Shown here: piece after piece, positions 42,797 through 52,674 of the stretch | How positions within the stretch are numbered: position 1 is the first letter of the stretch | How the letters are laid out: every line of letters begins with the position of its first letter | From: GCA-2730975 sp937893275 | GTDB lineage: Bacteria; Verrucomicrobiota; Verrucomicrobiia; Opitutales; Seribacteraceae | Reading direction: 5' to 3' | Length of the DNA: 64,000 bases | Assembly: GCA_963968595.1 (NCBI GenBank) | Contig: CAXAHJ010000004.1 | Span: 27,304-91,303 of the forward strand | Program-made: the position numbers and the translations under genes | The notes under the pieces: model-generated | Database searches by the model: none | Seen by the model: only the letters and a program-made list of their open reading frames with translations | What the model was told of the DNA's origin: nothing

Positions 42797-44447
42797 GATC
42801 GCTATCCTTTGCTTTGGAAGCATCGGCAGGTTCTTCGCCTGCCGTGCCGTTAGTATCGAAGCCCTCATTCACTTCCGGTTCATCGGCGGCAAGCTCGCAA
42901 CAGGCGGGCAAACTTCCAGGCTCCACGGCCTCGAAGGCTTGGTAGCGATTACCGATTTCACCATTTACACGGTCGGAAATCGTGCGAGGCCACAAACCGA
43001 GGAGAAGGAGTGCGGCTACGAGCAAGCCGGCAGGAAGCAATTCCGAGAGATTTAGATCCTTAACGGGGTTTTCCTTTTCAAATTCAGCGAATTCTTCCGT
43101 CTGTTCACCAAAGAAAACATTGGCCACTGCGCGTAATCCAAAGATTGCTGAAATAATGATTCCTATAACAGCGAGTACCAAAGCAAAGCGAGTACCGGGG
43201 TTTTCGCCTAGAGACATAAAAATCCCGAATTCCCCCCAGAAGTTTCCAAAACCGGGAAGCCCGATGGTCGCGAGTGCGGCAGCTAAGAAAAAGCAAGCCA
43301 ACACAGGTGTCTTGGTTGCAAGTCCGCCCATTTCATCCATTTCAAAAGTGCCACACCGACGATACACGAAGGTGCCGACCAAAAACATGAGGGCCACGGA
43401 AAGTCCATGCGCAGTCATAAGCATAACGACAGAACCGGCCCCAAGAGCGGAACAGGTGGCTACTCCTAGAAAGCAGTAACCCATGTGCATCACGGAGCCA
43501 TAACCGACCATGCTCTTCAGATTGTTTTGAGCCATAGTCACTAAACCGACGAAAAGTACGTTACCCAAGGCCAGCCAGATCAGGAAATCACTCCATTGAA
43601 CAGCTCCGGACGGAAGTAGCGGAACCGCAACTTGAACCAGTCCATAAAGGCCAAACTTCTTGAGAACACCGGCGTGGAGCATGGAAACCGACGTCGGGGC
43701 CGCGCTGTATGCCCGGGGAGCCCATGTGTGAAAGGGAAACAAGGCCACCAATATACCGAAGCCAAGGAGAAATAGTCCAAAAATTTTGAACTGCGCGGAC
43801 TCAGCTAAGGGTGTCGTGGAAAGAAGGTTGATCAGAGTGGGGAAATCAAATTTCTCCGCGTCTCCCATGACGTTCAAGGCGACCAGTCCACCAAGCACGA
43901 CCAACGCCCCGAGCGTAAGGTAAATGGTAATCTCAAGAGCAACGCTGCGACGATCACGTCCGCCCCATAGTCCTATCATTATGAACGTCGGAACCAGAGC
44001 GAATTCGTGGAATAGGAAATAAAAGAACAAATCCACGCTGGCGAAGAACCCCATGAGGCCGGCCTGCATGAGGGTAAGCAAGGCGAGATACAGACGGATA
44101 CGCTCAGCCCCAGAATGGATGGCAGCCAAGCCTGCGGCCAAGCCCACGAAGCCGGCCATGGCAAACAGCGGCGACGAAACTCCATTCAAACCTAGGTGGA
44201 AGGTAATTCCCAATTCCTGTAAACCAGTTCGATCAAAAAGAACTTCGTACTTGTAATCCGCTCCCACGGCGCCTTCAAACCAAAGGAAAAGGAGAATTCC
44301 GGCGACAAAGGGAACGCCAAAGCCAACATAGGCCAATTTCTTGGCTGTCTCATCGCTTGTGACTACCCCGGTGAACAAACATATCGAGACAACCGTCGGT
44401 ACCACGATCGACGCTAACAAAAGCAACTCTTCAAAGCCTAAGTTCAT
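42789..44447 (-). CDS. nuoM: NADH-quinone oxidoreductase subunit M
   Basis: NuoM is a proton-pumping antiporter-like subunit. The 552-residue protein is strongly hydrophobic with the conserved GILVALFPFHTWAPRAYSAAPTSVSMLHAGVLKKFG region (split here, lysine in the pump helix) and FLFHEFALVPTFIMIGLWGG. The C-terminal ~60 residues are acidic and soluble (EVNEGFDTNGTAGEEPADAS), longer than in E. coli NuoM. The start is the ATG at 44447, one base after the nuoL stop; a longer frame extends into nuoL. It overlaps nuoN by 8 bases. Confidence 0.95.
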   Translation of the reverse strand: MNLGFEELLLLASIVVPTVVSICLFTGVVTSDETAKKLAYVGFGVPFVAGILLFLWFEGAVGADYKYEVLFDRTGLQELGITFHLGLNGVSSPLFAMAGFVGLAAGLAAIHSGAERIRLYLALLTLMQAGLMGFFASVDLFFYFLFHEFALVPTFIMIGLWGGRDRRSVALEITIYLTLGALVVLGGLVALNVMGDAEKFDFPTLINLLSTTPLAESAQFKIFGLFLLGFGILVALFPFHTWAPRAYSAAPTSVSMLHAGVLKKFGLYGLVQVAVPLLPSGAVQWSDFLIWLALGNVLFVGLVTMAQNNLKSMVGYGSVMHMGYCFLGVATCSALGAGSVVMLMTAHGLSVALMFLVGTFVYRRCGTFEMDEMGGLATKTPVLACFFLAAALATIGLPGFGNFWGEFGIFMSLGENPGTRFALVLAVIGIIISAIFGLRAVANVFFGEQTEEFAEFEKENPVKDLNLSELLPAGLLVAALLLLGLWPRTISDRVNGEIGNRYQAFEAVEPGSLPACCELAADEPEVNEGFDTNGTAGEEPADASKAKDSDHD

Positions 44448-44448
44448 T

Positions 44449-46329
44449 TCAAAAATGCCCGAACCAGCCTGCGGCATAGGCGAGAAAACCGACGACACCG
44501 ATCAAGAACCAGAAAGCGTAGGCATGAATGCGACCCAAGTAAAAAGACTTGCCGAGCAAGGCGAAAAGACCGGCCGCTCCCGCACTGCCGCGTACCATAA
44601 ACCCGGAAATGAAAAGGAGTTCCAGCACCTCGAGGATGCGAGCAACACGTTGCTGGATGGATGTCACGTAGAAATGGTAAATCTCGTCGAAGAATAGTTT
44701 GCTGGAGCAAAGCTGAAACAGCGCAGGAGCTTTTTCGATGAGAGGATCTTCGTTGCCGACTTGTCCGTAAAGGCGTCGAGAACCCAAGGCTCCCGCAACC
44801 CAGGCGAAAGTACCAAGGACGACCATCCACAAGTGACCCGACATGCCGTGAACCACATGAAGATCAGCATGAAACGCGGCAAACAAAGCTTCAGGCCAAA
44901 GCGCCTCGAATCCGCCAATTGCCGAAAGGACAGCTAGGATGATAAGCGGCCAAGTCATCACCGAGGGACTCTCATTAGCTTCCGCGACATGCTTGGAACG
45001 GGGTTCCCCGCAAAAAGCGATCCAGTATAGTCGAAACATATAAAAGGCGGTAAGAATCGCTCCGAGGTAAAGAACTACAAAAACGGGAAGATTCAAATTG
45101 TAGGCACCCAACAGGATGGCATCCTTGCTGAAATATCCGGAAAAGAAATTAACTCCGGAAATGGCGAGTACGCCAACAAGGAAGGTGTTGGCGGTTATGG
45201 GCATGCGACGACGCAGACCGCCCATCTTGAAAATGTCTTGCTCATGGTGACAGGAATGAATTACGGAACCTGCGCCGAGGAACATGAGTCCCTTGAAAAA
45301 AGCATGCGTGGCAAGATGGAAGAGCGCCACGCCCTCTAAGCCCAAGCCGAAGGCGGCGGCCATGTAACCGAGTTGCGACAAGGTGGAGTAAGCGAGAATT
45401 TTCTTGATGTCGCGCTGAACCAAGGCGCAGAAACCTGCGTACAGGCCCATAGCCGCTCCAAGCAAAGCAATAAAGGACAAGGCTTCCGGGGTAAAAAGGA
45501 AATCTATGCGAGCCAGCAGGTAGATGCCGGCGGCAACCATAGTGGCGGCATGAATAAGAGCCGAAACGGGGGTCGGTCCCGCCATTGCATCGGGCAACCA
45601 AACCTGCAAAGGAAACTGGGCGGACTTCCCTATGAAACCGCAGGCCAAGGCCAGGGCGATGCCGGTAGTGGCGCGAGCGGGATCGGCAGCCATGAGCTGG
45701 CTCAGTTCGGAGAGGTTTACGGTGCCAAACATCCAGTAAGTCAACACAATGCCGATGAGGAAACCGAAGTCCCCCACCCTGTTGACGATAAAGGCCTTCT
45801 TCGAGGCATCGGAAGCTTCCTTGGTATGAAAGTAATGGGCGATGAGCATGTAGGAACTAAAGCCGACCAGCTCCCAGAAAACGAAAATCATGATCAGGTT
45901 GTCGGCCAAAGTAATGCCCAACATGGAGAACATGAAGATCGACAGACCTCCAAAATAACGAGCCTTCCCGGCATCGTCGGCCATGTAGCCAAGACTAAAC
46001 ACATGAATGAGAAAACCGACGAAGGATACGACGAAGAGAAGAGCTTTGGACTCGTTGTTTGCTTCGGGATCATCGATGTGGAAATCAGCGACTATCTTGA
46101 AGTCGGCGATTTCCAGCCAAGTTACGCCCGAGTCTACGATAGCATCGCCTAATTCTGAGTCCGCAGAAGCAGACTCAGAAAAGATGATCTGGAGTGAAAG
46201 CAAAAGAATCGCTCCAGCAGCAGCGACGGAGATGTAAGAGGCGATTTTTCCGTTCCGGCGAAAAAACAGCAGGATAGTCGCGGCCGAGACCAACGGAATT
46301 AAAAGAAGCGTACCGGTGGTGATGTCCAT
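44449..46329 (-). CDS. nuoL: NADH-quinone oxidoreductase subunit L
   Basis: NuoL is the distal proton-pumping subunit, with the long lateral helix typical of its C-terminus. The 626-residue protein has the signature GFIGKSAQFPLQVWLPDAMAGPTPVSALIHAATMV (split here) and FVFWELVGFSSYMLIAHYFH. Length agrees with E. coli NuoL (613). The ATG at 46329 is 4 bases after the nuoK stop. It is followed one base later by nuoM. Confidence 0.96.
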   Translation of the reverse strand: MDITTGTLLLIPLVSAATILLFFRRNGKIASYISVAAAGAILLLSLQIIFSESASADSELGDAIVDSGVTWLEIADFKIVADFHIDDPEANNESKALLFVVSFVGFLIHVFSLGYMADDAGKARYFGGLSIFMFSMLGITLADNLIMIFVFWELVGFSSYMLIAHYFHTKEASDASKKAFIVNRVGDFGFLIGIVLTYWMFGTVNLSELSQLMAADPARATTGIALALACGFIGKSAQFPLQVWLPDAMAGPTPVSALIHAATMVAAGIYLLARIDFLFTPEALSFIALLGAAMGLYAGFCALVQRDIKKILAYSTLSQLGYMAAAFGLGLEGVALFHLATHAFFKGLMFLGAGSVIHSCHHEQDIFKMGGLRRRMPITANTFLVGVLAISGVNFFSGYFSKDAILLGAYNLNLPVFVVLYLGAILTAFYMFRLYWIAFCGEPRSKHVAEANESPSVMTWPLIILAVLSAIGGFEALWPEALFAAFHADLHVVHGMSGHLWMVVLGTFAWVAGALGSRRLYGQVGNEDPLIEKAPALFQLCSSKLFFDEIYHFYVTSIQQRVARILEVLELLFISGFMVRGSAGAAGLFALLGKSFYLGRIHAYAFWFLIGVVGFLAYAAGWFGHF

Positions 46330-46333
46330 TTCC

Positions 46334-46642
46334 CTAGTTCTTGAGCATGGTCAGGTGCTCGGAAAATACGCTTTGCCGTTTTTTGTAGAGGGCCACCAGC
46401 AGGGCCAAGCCTACTGAAACCTCAGCCGCAGCCACGGTCATTATGAAGAAGACGAACAGGCTTCCATCCATATTTGCGCTGTGCCGGGAAAAGGCCACGA
46501 GAGCCACGTTTACGGCGTTGAGCATAAGCTCCAGCGACATGAGGACGAGCAGAAGGTTTCGTCGCAAGACGACACCCAGAAAGCCGACTGAAAAGAGCAA
46601 CACGGCCACCACGAGGAAATCTTGAACGCCAATGGTATCCAT
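46334..46642 (-). CDS. nuoK: NADH-quinone oxidoreductase subunit K
   Basis: NuoK is the small three-helix membrane subunit. The 102 residues show GFLGVVLRRNLLLVLMSLELMLNAVNVALVAFS with the two functional glutamates in the LMSLELMLNAVN helix. Length equals the family norm. It is spaced 3 bases after nuoJ and 4 before nuoL, so it is clearly within the operon. Confidence 0.95.
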   Translation of the reverse strand: MDTIGVQDFLVVAVLLFSVGFLGVVLRRNLLLVLMSLELMLNAVNVALVAFSRHSANMDGSLFVFFIMTVAAAEVSVGLALLVALYKKRQSVFSEHLTMLKN

Positions 46643-46645
46643 TCC

Positions 46646-47278
46646 TTAGGCTTCCTCCGATTGGGGGTTAGTGGTGCCGAGAGAAGGACCATCGGCTTTA
46701 TTGTCGGCGTCAGCATCATCGGTTTTTTTACTCAACACGATCACGCCAACCATTGCGGCAAGCAAAAGAAAGCCAGCCACTTGCAAGGGCAGCATGTACT
46801 TGGTGAATAGTCCGTAGCCAAAGCTTTTGACACTCTTCGAGAACACTATGTTGGCACCTGCGGCTGAGGTTTCCTCGGTCACGGGTTGCCAGTGATCAGC
46901 TGAATCGGTGGCCACGGTGGCCACTCCTGAATACTCGAGGGTCAGCACTGTCAAAAGCCCCACGCCTAGAAGAGCGATAAAACCGGAAAGAATACGTTTC
47001 TTGGACAACTTAGCTCCCTTGCCCGAGTCAGGGCCCACGTCCATCAGCATGATGATGAATAGGAAAAGAACCATGACCGCTCCCGCATATACGAGAACCT
47101 GCAACACGGCCAAAAAGAATGCCTCCAGCAAAACGAACAACGAGGCCACTCCGACCAAGGACAAGATCATGAACATCGCCGCCGTTACGGGATTGCGACT
47201 TAGGACCACGGCCAGACCACCTCCCACCGATATGGTGGCAAAGACGTAAAATAAAAAATCTACCAGGCTGAGGTTCAT
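46646..47278 (-). CDS. nuoJ: NADH-quinone oxidoreductase subunit J
   Basis: NuoJ is a membrane subunit at the quinone-end of complex I. The 210 residues have five hydrophobic segments; SRNPVTAAMFMILSLVGVAS and YAGAVMVLFLFIIMLMDVG are the conserved helices. The C-terminal ~25 residues (KTDDADADNKADGPSLGTTN) form an acidic soluble tail that is not part of the usual subunit core. The ATG at 47278 lies 5 bases after the nuoI stop; the longer frame to 47329 runs into nuoI. Confidence 0.95.
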   Translation of the reverse strand: MNLSLVDFLFYVFATISVGGGLAVVLSRNPVTAAMFMILSLVGVASLFVLLEAFFLAVLQVLVYAGAVMVLFLFIIMLMDVGPDSGKGAKLSKKRILSGFIALLGVGLLTVLTLEYSGVATVATDSADHWQPVTEETSAAGANIVFSKSVKSFGYGLFTKYMLPLQVAGFLLLAAMVGVIVLSKKTDDADADNKADGPSLGTTNPQSEEA

Positions 47279-47283
47279 TGATC

Positions 47284-47829
47284 TCAGTGAGCGTTGCCCT
47301 GTTCCTCGTCGGCCTTCTTCTTGTCCCACTTGAAGTGCTGGTCGGGCAAGGTGCCGCCCATTTCATAAAGCTTTTCCTTGTCGTTTACCAGTTCCTCGCG
47401 GGAATAACCGGATAGTGAATAATTTTCTTGAAGAAAGATGGCTTCTTCCGGGCAAACTTCCTCGCAATACCCGCAGTAAATGCATCGGAGCATATCGATC
47501 TCGAACTCTTCGGGAGCTTTTTCCACATGAGAGCGCTCCTCATCGTCTTCCGGTATGTGACCGGGGGTGATACGAATTGCCTTTGGCGGACAAACGAATT
47601 CGCACAATTGGCAAGAAACGCATTTTTCTCGACCATTCGGATCCTTCACCAGAGTGGGTACTCCACGGTAGCCACGAGGGATCGACGGGCGTTGCTCGGG
47701 ATACTGGAGGGTCACCTTTTTTTTGAAAAGATTGGAAAGCGTCGTCTTCAGACCGGAAGCGATTTGAGGCAGGTAAGTGCGCTCGGAAAGAGAGAGCGGT
47801 TTGCGTTCTATTACGACTGTCTTGATCAT
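47284..47829 (-). CDS. nuoI: NADH-quinone oxidoreductase subunit I (two [4Fe-4S])
   Basis: NuoI is the peripheral-arm ferredoxin-like subunit carrying clusters N6a and N6b. The two motifs are CVSCQLCEFVCP and CIYCGYCEEVCP, complete sets of CxxCxxCxxxCP. The 181 residues match the family length. It lies 19 bases after nuoH and 5 bases before nuoJ. Confidence 0.96.
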   Translation of the reverse strand: MIKTVVIERKPLSLSERTYLPQIASGLKTTLSNLFKKKVTLQYPEQRPSIPRGYRGVPTLVKDPNGREKCVSCQLCEFVCPPKAIRITPGHIPEDDEERSHVEKAPEEFEIDMLRCIYCGYCEEVCPEEAIFLQENYSLSGYSREELVNDKEKLYEMGGTLPDQHFKWDKKKADEEQGNAH

Positions 47830-47848
47830 CGGTTCGTCCTCAAAAGGT

Positions 47849-48967
47849 TCATGACGCGGCGGCTTGATCGAGGTAAGTAACCAAGATCACGTAGAAGATC
47901 AAGTTGACCAAGGCCAACGGCAGTAGCTTGGCCCAGCCCAGTTTCATAACTTGATCATAGCGAAAACGCGGTAGGGTCCAGCGAACCCAAATAAAGAAAA
48001 AGATAAGGCAAAAAGTTTTGGCAAGGAACCATCCCACGCCCAGAAGCGAACCTATCCAACCCGGTGCCCAAGGATCGGCTACCCATGGCAAGAAGTGCCA
48101 TCCACCGAGAAACAAGGTCGTGAAGATGGCAGACCCGATGACCACATGAGCGTATTCAGCCACAAAGAAAATCCCGAATTTGAAGCTACCGTACTCCGTA
48201 TGAAAACCGCCGACCAGATCGGTTTCCGACTCCGGCATGTCGAAAGGCAGGCGATTGGTTTCGGCAAACAGGGCGACAAGAAACAAAAAGGCAGATAAGG
48301 GCTGAGCAAGAACCAGCCAAGCGGCGTCTTCCTGAGAATTGACGATGGAGACAAGACTCAATCCGCTCCCGGTCATGCCCGGAGCGTTGACCCAAAGAAA
48401 AACCGGTAAAACCGAAAGCCCCATCACGAGCTCGTAGGAAATCATCTGGGCCGAGGAACGAATGCCCCCGAGGAAAGGATATTTGCTGTTCGAGGACCAA
48501 CCAGCCAACACGATACCATAGACACCTAGGGAGGAGATCGCAAAAACGAAGAGAATGCCCAAGTCCACGTTGGCCAACACCAGTGGCGTGGTATGGCCCT
48601 CGGCATTTGTGAATTCCCCGAAGGGCAGCACCGTCATGGTGGTCAGAGCGGGAACCAAGGCTACAATGGGAGAAAGGTGATAATAAAATTTGTTAACATG
48701 ACCGGGAACGATTTCTTCCTTGAAGAGAAACTTCAAGCCGTCGGCCAACGGTTGAAATATGCCCAGATTCCGCAAAAAAGGCCCGATGATGGGTATGGCG
48801 GAAACAAAGGGAAGGACGGTACGGTTGGGACCCACTCTTCCCTGCATCCATGCGCAGACTTTCCGTTCGGCCAAAACCGTGTAACCGGCAATGCTCATGA
48901 CCACACTCACCATTACGATAGCGTAGGTCACCTTCAAGGCGAGCATCTGAATAAGTTCGATGTCCAT
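47849..48967 (-). CDS. nuoH: NADH-quinone oxidoreductase subunit H
   Basis: NuoH forms the quinone chamber with NuoB and NuoD. The 372 residues show about eight hydrophobic segments, with the conserved RVGPNRT motif and the acidic loop LPFDMPESETDLVGGFHTEY, in which the Glu residues are part of the proton path. Length is slightly above E. coli NuoH (325). It starts 9 bases after the nuoG stop. Confidence 0.96.
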   Translation of the reverse strand: MDIELIQMLALKVTYAIVMVSVVMSIAGYTVLAERKVCAWMQGRVGPNRTVLPFVSAIPIIGPFLRNLGIFQPLADGLKFLFKEEIVPGHVNKFYYHLSPIVALVPALTTMTVLPFGEFTNAEGHTTPLVLANVDLGILFVFAISSLGVYGIVLAGWSSNSKYPFLGGIRSSAQMISYELVMGLSVLPVFLWVNAPGMTGSGLSLVSIVNSQEDAAWLVLAQPLSAFLFLVALFAETNRLPFDMPESETDLVGGFHTEYGSFKFGIFFVAEYAHVVIGSAIFTTLFLGGWHFLPWVADPWAPGWIGSLLGVGWFLAKTFCLIFFFIWVRWTLPRFRYDQVMKLGWAKLLPLALVNLIFYVILVTYLDQAAAS

Positions 48968-48976
48968 GGTTGTCGC

Positions 48977-50680
48977 TTAGACCTTGGCAGCTTTTGGCTT
49001 GGCCTTGACTGCTTTTTTGACTTTGGACGGAGAAAAATTCAGAGCCGGTCCCTCAACGTAGGGAAGATCAGCTAACTTGCCGGGATCCAAGGCGAGGCCA
49101 TCGGAAGGAATTTCGCGATATGCGATTCCCTTGAGACAGGATGTTCGGAGTTTGCCGATTTCCTTCCAAAGAGATTCGAGTCCGAGAGATTCTGCAACTT
49201 CTCCCAACAACTCCGAGGCAATACGATTGAGGACAAGGAAATCGGGAACAAGCCCTGCGGGTCCGGGCACAGCTTGAAAGAATTTCTGAAGACGGAAGTT
49301 TCGATTAATGAAGGTTCCGCTCTTCTCAAAGACAGTAAGGCTGGGCAATACGACGTCGGCCATCTTGCTCGTCTCATTCTCATGGGTGCCGACGTATATG
49401 ATCTTGGCCTTCTTTATTTGCTCTTTGGTGATGCCGAGGGCAAAGAGGTCTTCGTTCACCACGAGAAGCGTCTTCAAGTCACCTTTTCCCAATTGAAGAG
49501 CCAGTGGTTTCAAATTGTCGGAAGGATATTTTTTGACCATACCCGTAGCCAATGCCCCACGCAGGTTGGGTGTGCGGTCAGCGGACAGCAAAAGACCATC
49601 GTCGTCGCCAAAGTGACCCGACAGATGAGTTTCCGCCTTCGTTTGATCCGCAAGTTTGCGAAGAAGATATTGCTCCTCAACGGTAGAATTACAGGATCCG
49701 ACAATGGCAATTTTATCGTTGGAGAGCAATTCCACCGAGCGAGCTACGGCAGCATCAAGAGTAACCTCGGCGCCATCAGAGCGGTGGGCAGTCAAACGAC
49801 TTTCGGACTGAACCTGCTTGAAGAGCTCTCGTCCGCTATCGGTCATCCAAGTATCGTTGACTACATCGTTGCGACGCGGGGTGATCCGGTAGATTTGCCC
49901 CTCTCGGCTTTCCACCAGGGTGTTGGCTCCGGAACTGCTTTCGGTACAAATACTGGGAGACTCCTTCAAAAACCAAACCCGCATCTTGAAACGGAAGTCA
50001 GAACTTGTCAAAGCGCCGACTGGGCAAATGTCGACGGTATTGAGCGAATAGTTATTGGAGAGCTCCTTGCCGGGGAAGCAAGTGAGGGTGGAATAACTTC
50101 CGCGATCCACAAAGCCGAGAACGTCGTCCTTCGCAACTTCTTGGCAAAAACGTATGCAACGAGAGCAAAGAATGCAGCGTTCGTCATCGAGAGTCACTCT
50201 TGGCCCAAGTCTCGTTCGCTTCGGCTTAACGTTTTTTCGCTCCACAAAACGGCTGTAACCGCGACCGTAATCCATCGCAAACTCTTGGAGCCGGCACTCG
50301 CCCGCTTGGTCGCAAATCGGACAATCGAGCGGATGATTCACAAGTAGAAACTCCATGATTCCCTCGCGAGAATCCTTGGCTAAAGGCGAATCCGTATTGA
50401 CGCGCATTCCCGGAGCGACGTTCGTGCCGCAACCGATGACGGGCTTGGGGATCCATCCGATTTTTTGATTTCCATCCGCATCCAACACCGGTTCGCCCGT
50501 TCCCCGATCTCGCATGGGCATGCCCATTTCGACCAAGCACATACGGCAGTTGCCAGCCACCGTAAGCTTTGGGTGATAACAATAGTGCGGAATCTCCCGA
50601 CCATGAATTTGAGCGGCTTCTATCAAGTTTATGCCGGAAGGCACTTCAACTTCCTCTCCATTGAGAATAATAGGGATCAT
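48977..50680 (-). CDS. nuoG: NADH-quinone oxidoreductase subunit G, short form
   Basis: NuoG holds clusters N1b, N5 and N4. At 567 aa it is far shorter than E. coli NuoG (908), although similarly short NuoG forms occur elsewhere. HYCYHPKLTVAGNCRMCLVE binds [2Fe-2S]; HPLDCPICDQAGECRLQEFA the His-ligated cluster; CILCSRCIRFC and ICPVGAL the third. The extra N7 site is missing: SICTESSSGANT replaces the usual CxxC pattern. The molybdopterin-like domain ends early. The ATG at 50680 is chosen because homologues begin near IILNGEEVEVP; 50704 is an alternative. Confidence 0.92.
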   Translation of the reverse strand: MIPIILNGEEVEVPSGINLIEAAQIHGREIPHYCYHPKLTVAGNCRMCLVEMGMPMRDRGTGEPVLDADGNQKIGWIPKPVIGCGTNVAPGMRVNTDSPLAKDSREGIMEFLLVNHPLDCPICDQAGECRLQEFAMDYGRGYSRFVERKNVKPKRTRLGPRVTLDDERCILCSRCIRFCQEVAKDDVLGFVDRGSYSTLTCFPGKELSNNYSLNTVDICPVGALTSSDFRFKMRVWFLKESPSICTESSSGANTLVESREGQIYRITPRRNDVVNDTWMTDSGRELFKQVQSESRLTAHRSDGAEVTLDAAVARSVELLSNDKIAIVGSCNSTVEEQYLLRKLADQTKAETHLSGHFGDDDGLLLSADRTPNLRGALATGMVKKYPSDNLKPLALQLGKGDLKTLLVVNEDLFALGITKEQIKKAKIIYVGTHENETSKMADVVLPSLTVFEKSGTFINRNFRLQKFFQAVPGPAGLVPDFLVLNRIASELLGEVAESLGLESLWKEIGKLRTSCLKGIAYREIPSDGLALDPGKLADLPYVEGPALNFSPSKVKKAVKAKPKAAKV

Positions 50681-50714
50681 ATCCACTTTACCGTTTCCGC
50701 TCATATGCAAAATT

Positions 50715-52076
50715 TCAGATTAATCGTAAACGCGCGGGCCCTTCCGCATCGTCATCGGGAGCAGGCTGGTTGGCCTTGGCGATGAATTCATCCTTAAACT
50801 TAGCGACAAAACTTTGAGTGGGCCATGCGGCAGCCTCGCCGAATGCGCAGATGGTGCGGCCCTCAATTTGGTTGGCCACCGAAACGAGCAAGTCGGAATC
50901 TTCTTCTCTGGCTCCGCCCGAGCACATGCGAGTAGTGATTTTCCGCATCCATAGAGAACCTTCCCGGCAGGGAGTGCATTGGCCGCAGGATTCGTGGGCA
51001 TAAAAGGCGTTGACGTTGGCCAGCGCCTCCACGATGTCGACACTGTCGTCCATAACGATTATGCCGCCTGAACCCGACATGGTGCCCGCAGCTATGGGGC
51101 CATCAAAATCCAACGGGATGTCGGTCACGCCCCAGTCGAAATCAGTTCCATCCTTCAGCGTGCCGGTAAATCGTTCGTCTGCTCGAAGCACTTTGGCGGA
51201 GGAACCGCCGGGAATGACCGCCTTCAAACTTCTACCCGGATTCAGACCACCACAGACGTCGTAAATCATTTCTCCGAGAGTGAGAGCCCCGCACTCGAAT
51301 TCAAAATATCCCGGTTTTTGAACCTGCCCGGAAACGCACCAGATACGAGTACCGGTATTATTCGGGATACCTAGCTGGGCAAATGCATCGGCGCCCATTT
51401 CCAAAATATGCTTAACGTTACACAGGGTCTCTACGTTGTTGACGATCGTTGGACACTGATAGACACCCAACACGGCGGGGAAATAGGGAGGCTTGATTCG
51501 GGGGTTCGGTCGCTTTCCCTCCAAAGACTCGATCAGGCCGGTCTCCTCACCGCAGATATACGCCCCGGCCCCACGATGCACCACGATATCGCAGGAATAA
51601 CCCGAACCCAAAACATTGTCACCGCACAACTTCTTTGCCTTGGCCTCGGCAATGGCGCGATCGAGGATTCGAGCCCCTTCGAAAAATTCGGCTCGGATAT
51701 ATATAAAAGCCTGTTTGGCTTGGATCGCGTAGGCTGAGATCATCATACCCTCAATCAATTGATGGGGATCCTTGTAGATGATTTGCCGATCCTTGAAAGT
51801 TCCGGGTTCGGATTCGTCGGCATTGCATATGAGGTATATCGGCTTGCCCGACTTGCGATCTAGAAACTTCCATTTCATGCCCGTGGGGAAGCCTGCTCCT
51901 CCGCGACCGCGAACACCCGATTTCAAGACCTCCTCGCAAATGTCTTCGGGCTTCGACTTGACCGCTTTCTTAAGCATGTCGTACCCTCCGTGCTCGAGAT
52001 AGCAAGGCAGGTCGTTGGAGTACCCCTTGGCATCGGCGTACTTCAAAATGATTCGTTTTTCCTTTGCTACCGCCAT
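50715..52076 (-). CDS. nuoF: NADH-quinone oxidoreductase subunit F (NADH/FMN)
   Basis: NuoF binds NADH and FMN, with cluster N3. GRGGAGFPTGMKWKF is the NADH/FMN glycine-rich loop, GAGAYICGEETGLIESLEGK binds FMN, and ESCGQCTPCREG carries the cluster cysteines, with the fourth in RTICAFGEA. The 453 aa match the family length. It lies 6 bases after nuoE. Confidence 0.96.
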   Translation of the reverse strand: MAVAKEKRIILKYADAKGYSNDLPCYLEHGGYDMLKKAVKSKPEDICEEVLKSGVRGRGGAGFPTGMKWKFLDRKSGKPIYLICNADESEPGTFKDRQIIYKDPHQLIEGMMISAYAIQAKQAFIYIRAEFFEGARILDRAIAEAKAKKLCGDNVLGSGYSCDIVVHRGAGAYICGEETGLIESLEGKRPNPRIKPPYFPAVLGVYQCPTIVNNVETLCNVKHILEMGADAFAQLGIPNNTGTRIWCVSGQVQKPGYFEFECGALTLGEMIYDVCGGLNPGRSLKAVIPGGSSAKVLRADERFTGTLKDGTDFDWGVTDIPLDFDGPIAAGTMSGSGGIIVMDDSVDIVEALANVNAFYAHESCGQCTPCREGSLWMRKITTRMCSGGAREEDSDLLVSVANQIEGRTICAFGEAAAWPTQSFVAKFKDEFIAKANQPAPDDDAEGPARLRLI

Positions 52077-52082
52077 GTCGAT

Positions 52083-52655
52083 TTACTTCTTTCGAGCGCC
52101 TTTCTTCTTAGAGGCAACAGTCTTTTTACGAGGTTTGGCAAGCCCGTCTTCGTAACTCGTGAAATTCCGGTCCTTTTCGAGCGTGCCATTTTTCACGTGC
52201 TCGGCAAATTTCTCAGCGGCTTCGCCCTGAACATCCTCATAAGTCTTTTCATCAACGATCACCACGGGACCTTTACCGCAATCGGCAAGGCATTCCATGA
52301 ATTCGATGGAAAAATCTCCGTCTTCGGAAACATGCCCTTCCTTGACTCCGAGTTTTTCCTCAAGGGTACGGCAAGTTTTGTAGGAACCACGCAAGGCGCA
52401 AGGGAGGGTTCGGCATACGCGGACGTGGGTCTTCCCCCACGGTTCCCTACGAATCATGGGATAAAAAGTAACGACCTCGTAAATGTTCACTGGTTCCACC
52501 TCCAACCTCTCGGCAATCCACTCCACCGCTTCATCGGAGATGCAGCCTTTCTCATCCTGTATCAAGTGGATGACCATGAGGGTGGCGCTTCGCTTTTCCG
52601 GATAACGAGCGACGACCTCATCGATCTTGGTTAAAGTTTCTTTGCTAAGTTCCAT
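52083..52655 (-). CDS. nuoE: NADH-quinone oxidoreductase subunit E ([2Fe-2S])
   Basis: NuoE is the thioredoxin-like subunit holding cluster N1a. VCRTLPCALRGS and ECLADCGKGPVV supply the four cysteines. The last ~20 residues are Lys-rich (GLAKPRKKTVASKKKGARKK), a basic tail not seen in E. coli NuoE. Length 190 aa. It follows nuoD by 19 bases. Confidence 0.96.
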   Translation of the reverse strand: MELSKETLTKIDEVVARYPEKRSATLMVIHLIQDEKGCISDEAVEWIAERLEVEPVNIYEVVTFYPMIRREPWGKTHVRVCRTLPCALRGSYKTCRTLEEKLGVKEGHVSEDGDFSIEFMECLADCGKGPVVIVDEKTYEDVQGEAAEKFAEHVKNGTLEKDRNFTSYEDGLAKPRKKTVASKKKGARKK

Positions 52656-52674
52656 GAAAATTCTCGCTATGAAA

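Noticed and set aside
45373..46152. A 259-codon plus-strand open frame over nuoL.
   Set aside because: Antisense to nuoL, no supporting motif or start signal.
49274..50347. A 357-codon plus-strand open frame over nuoG.
   Set aside because: Antisense to a gene with intact iron-sulfur motifs; the translation has no recognisable content.
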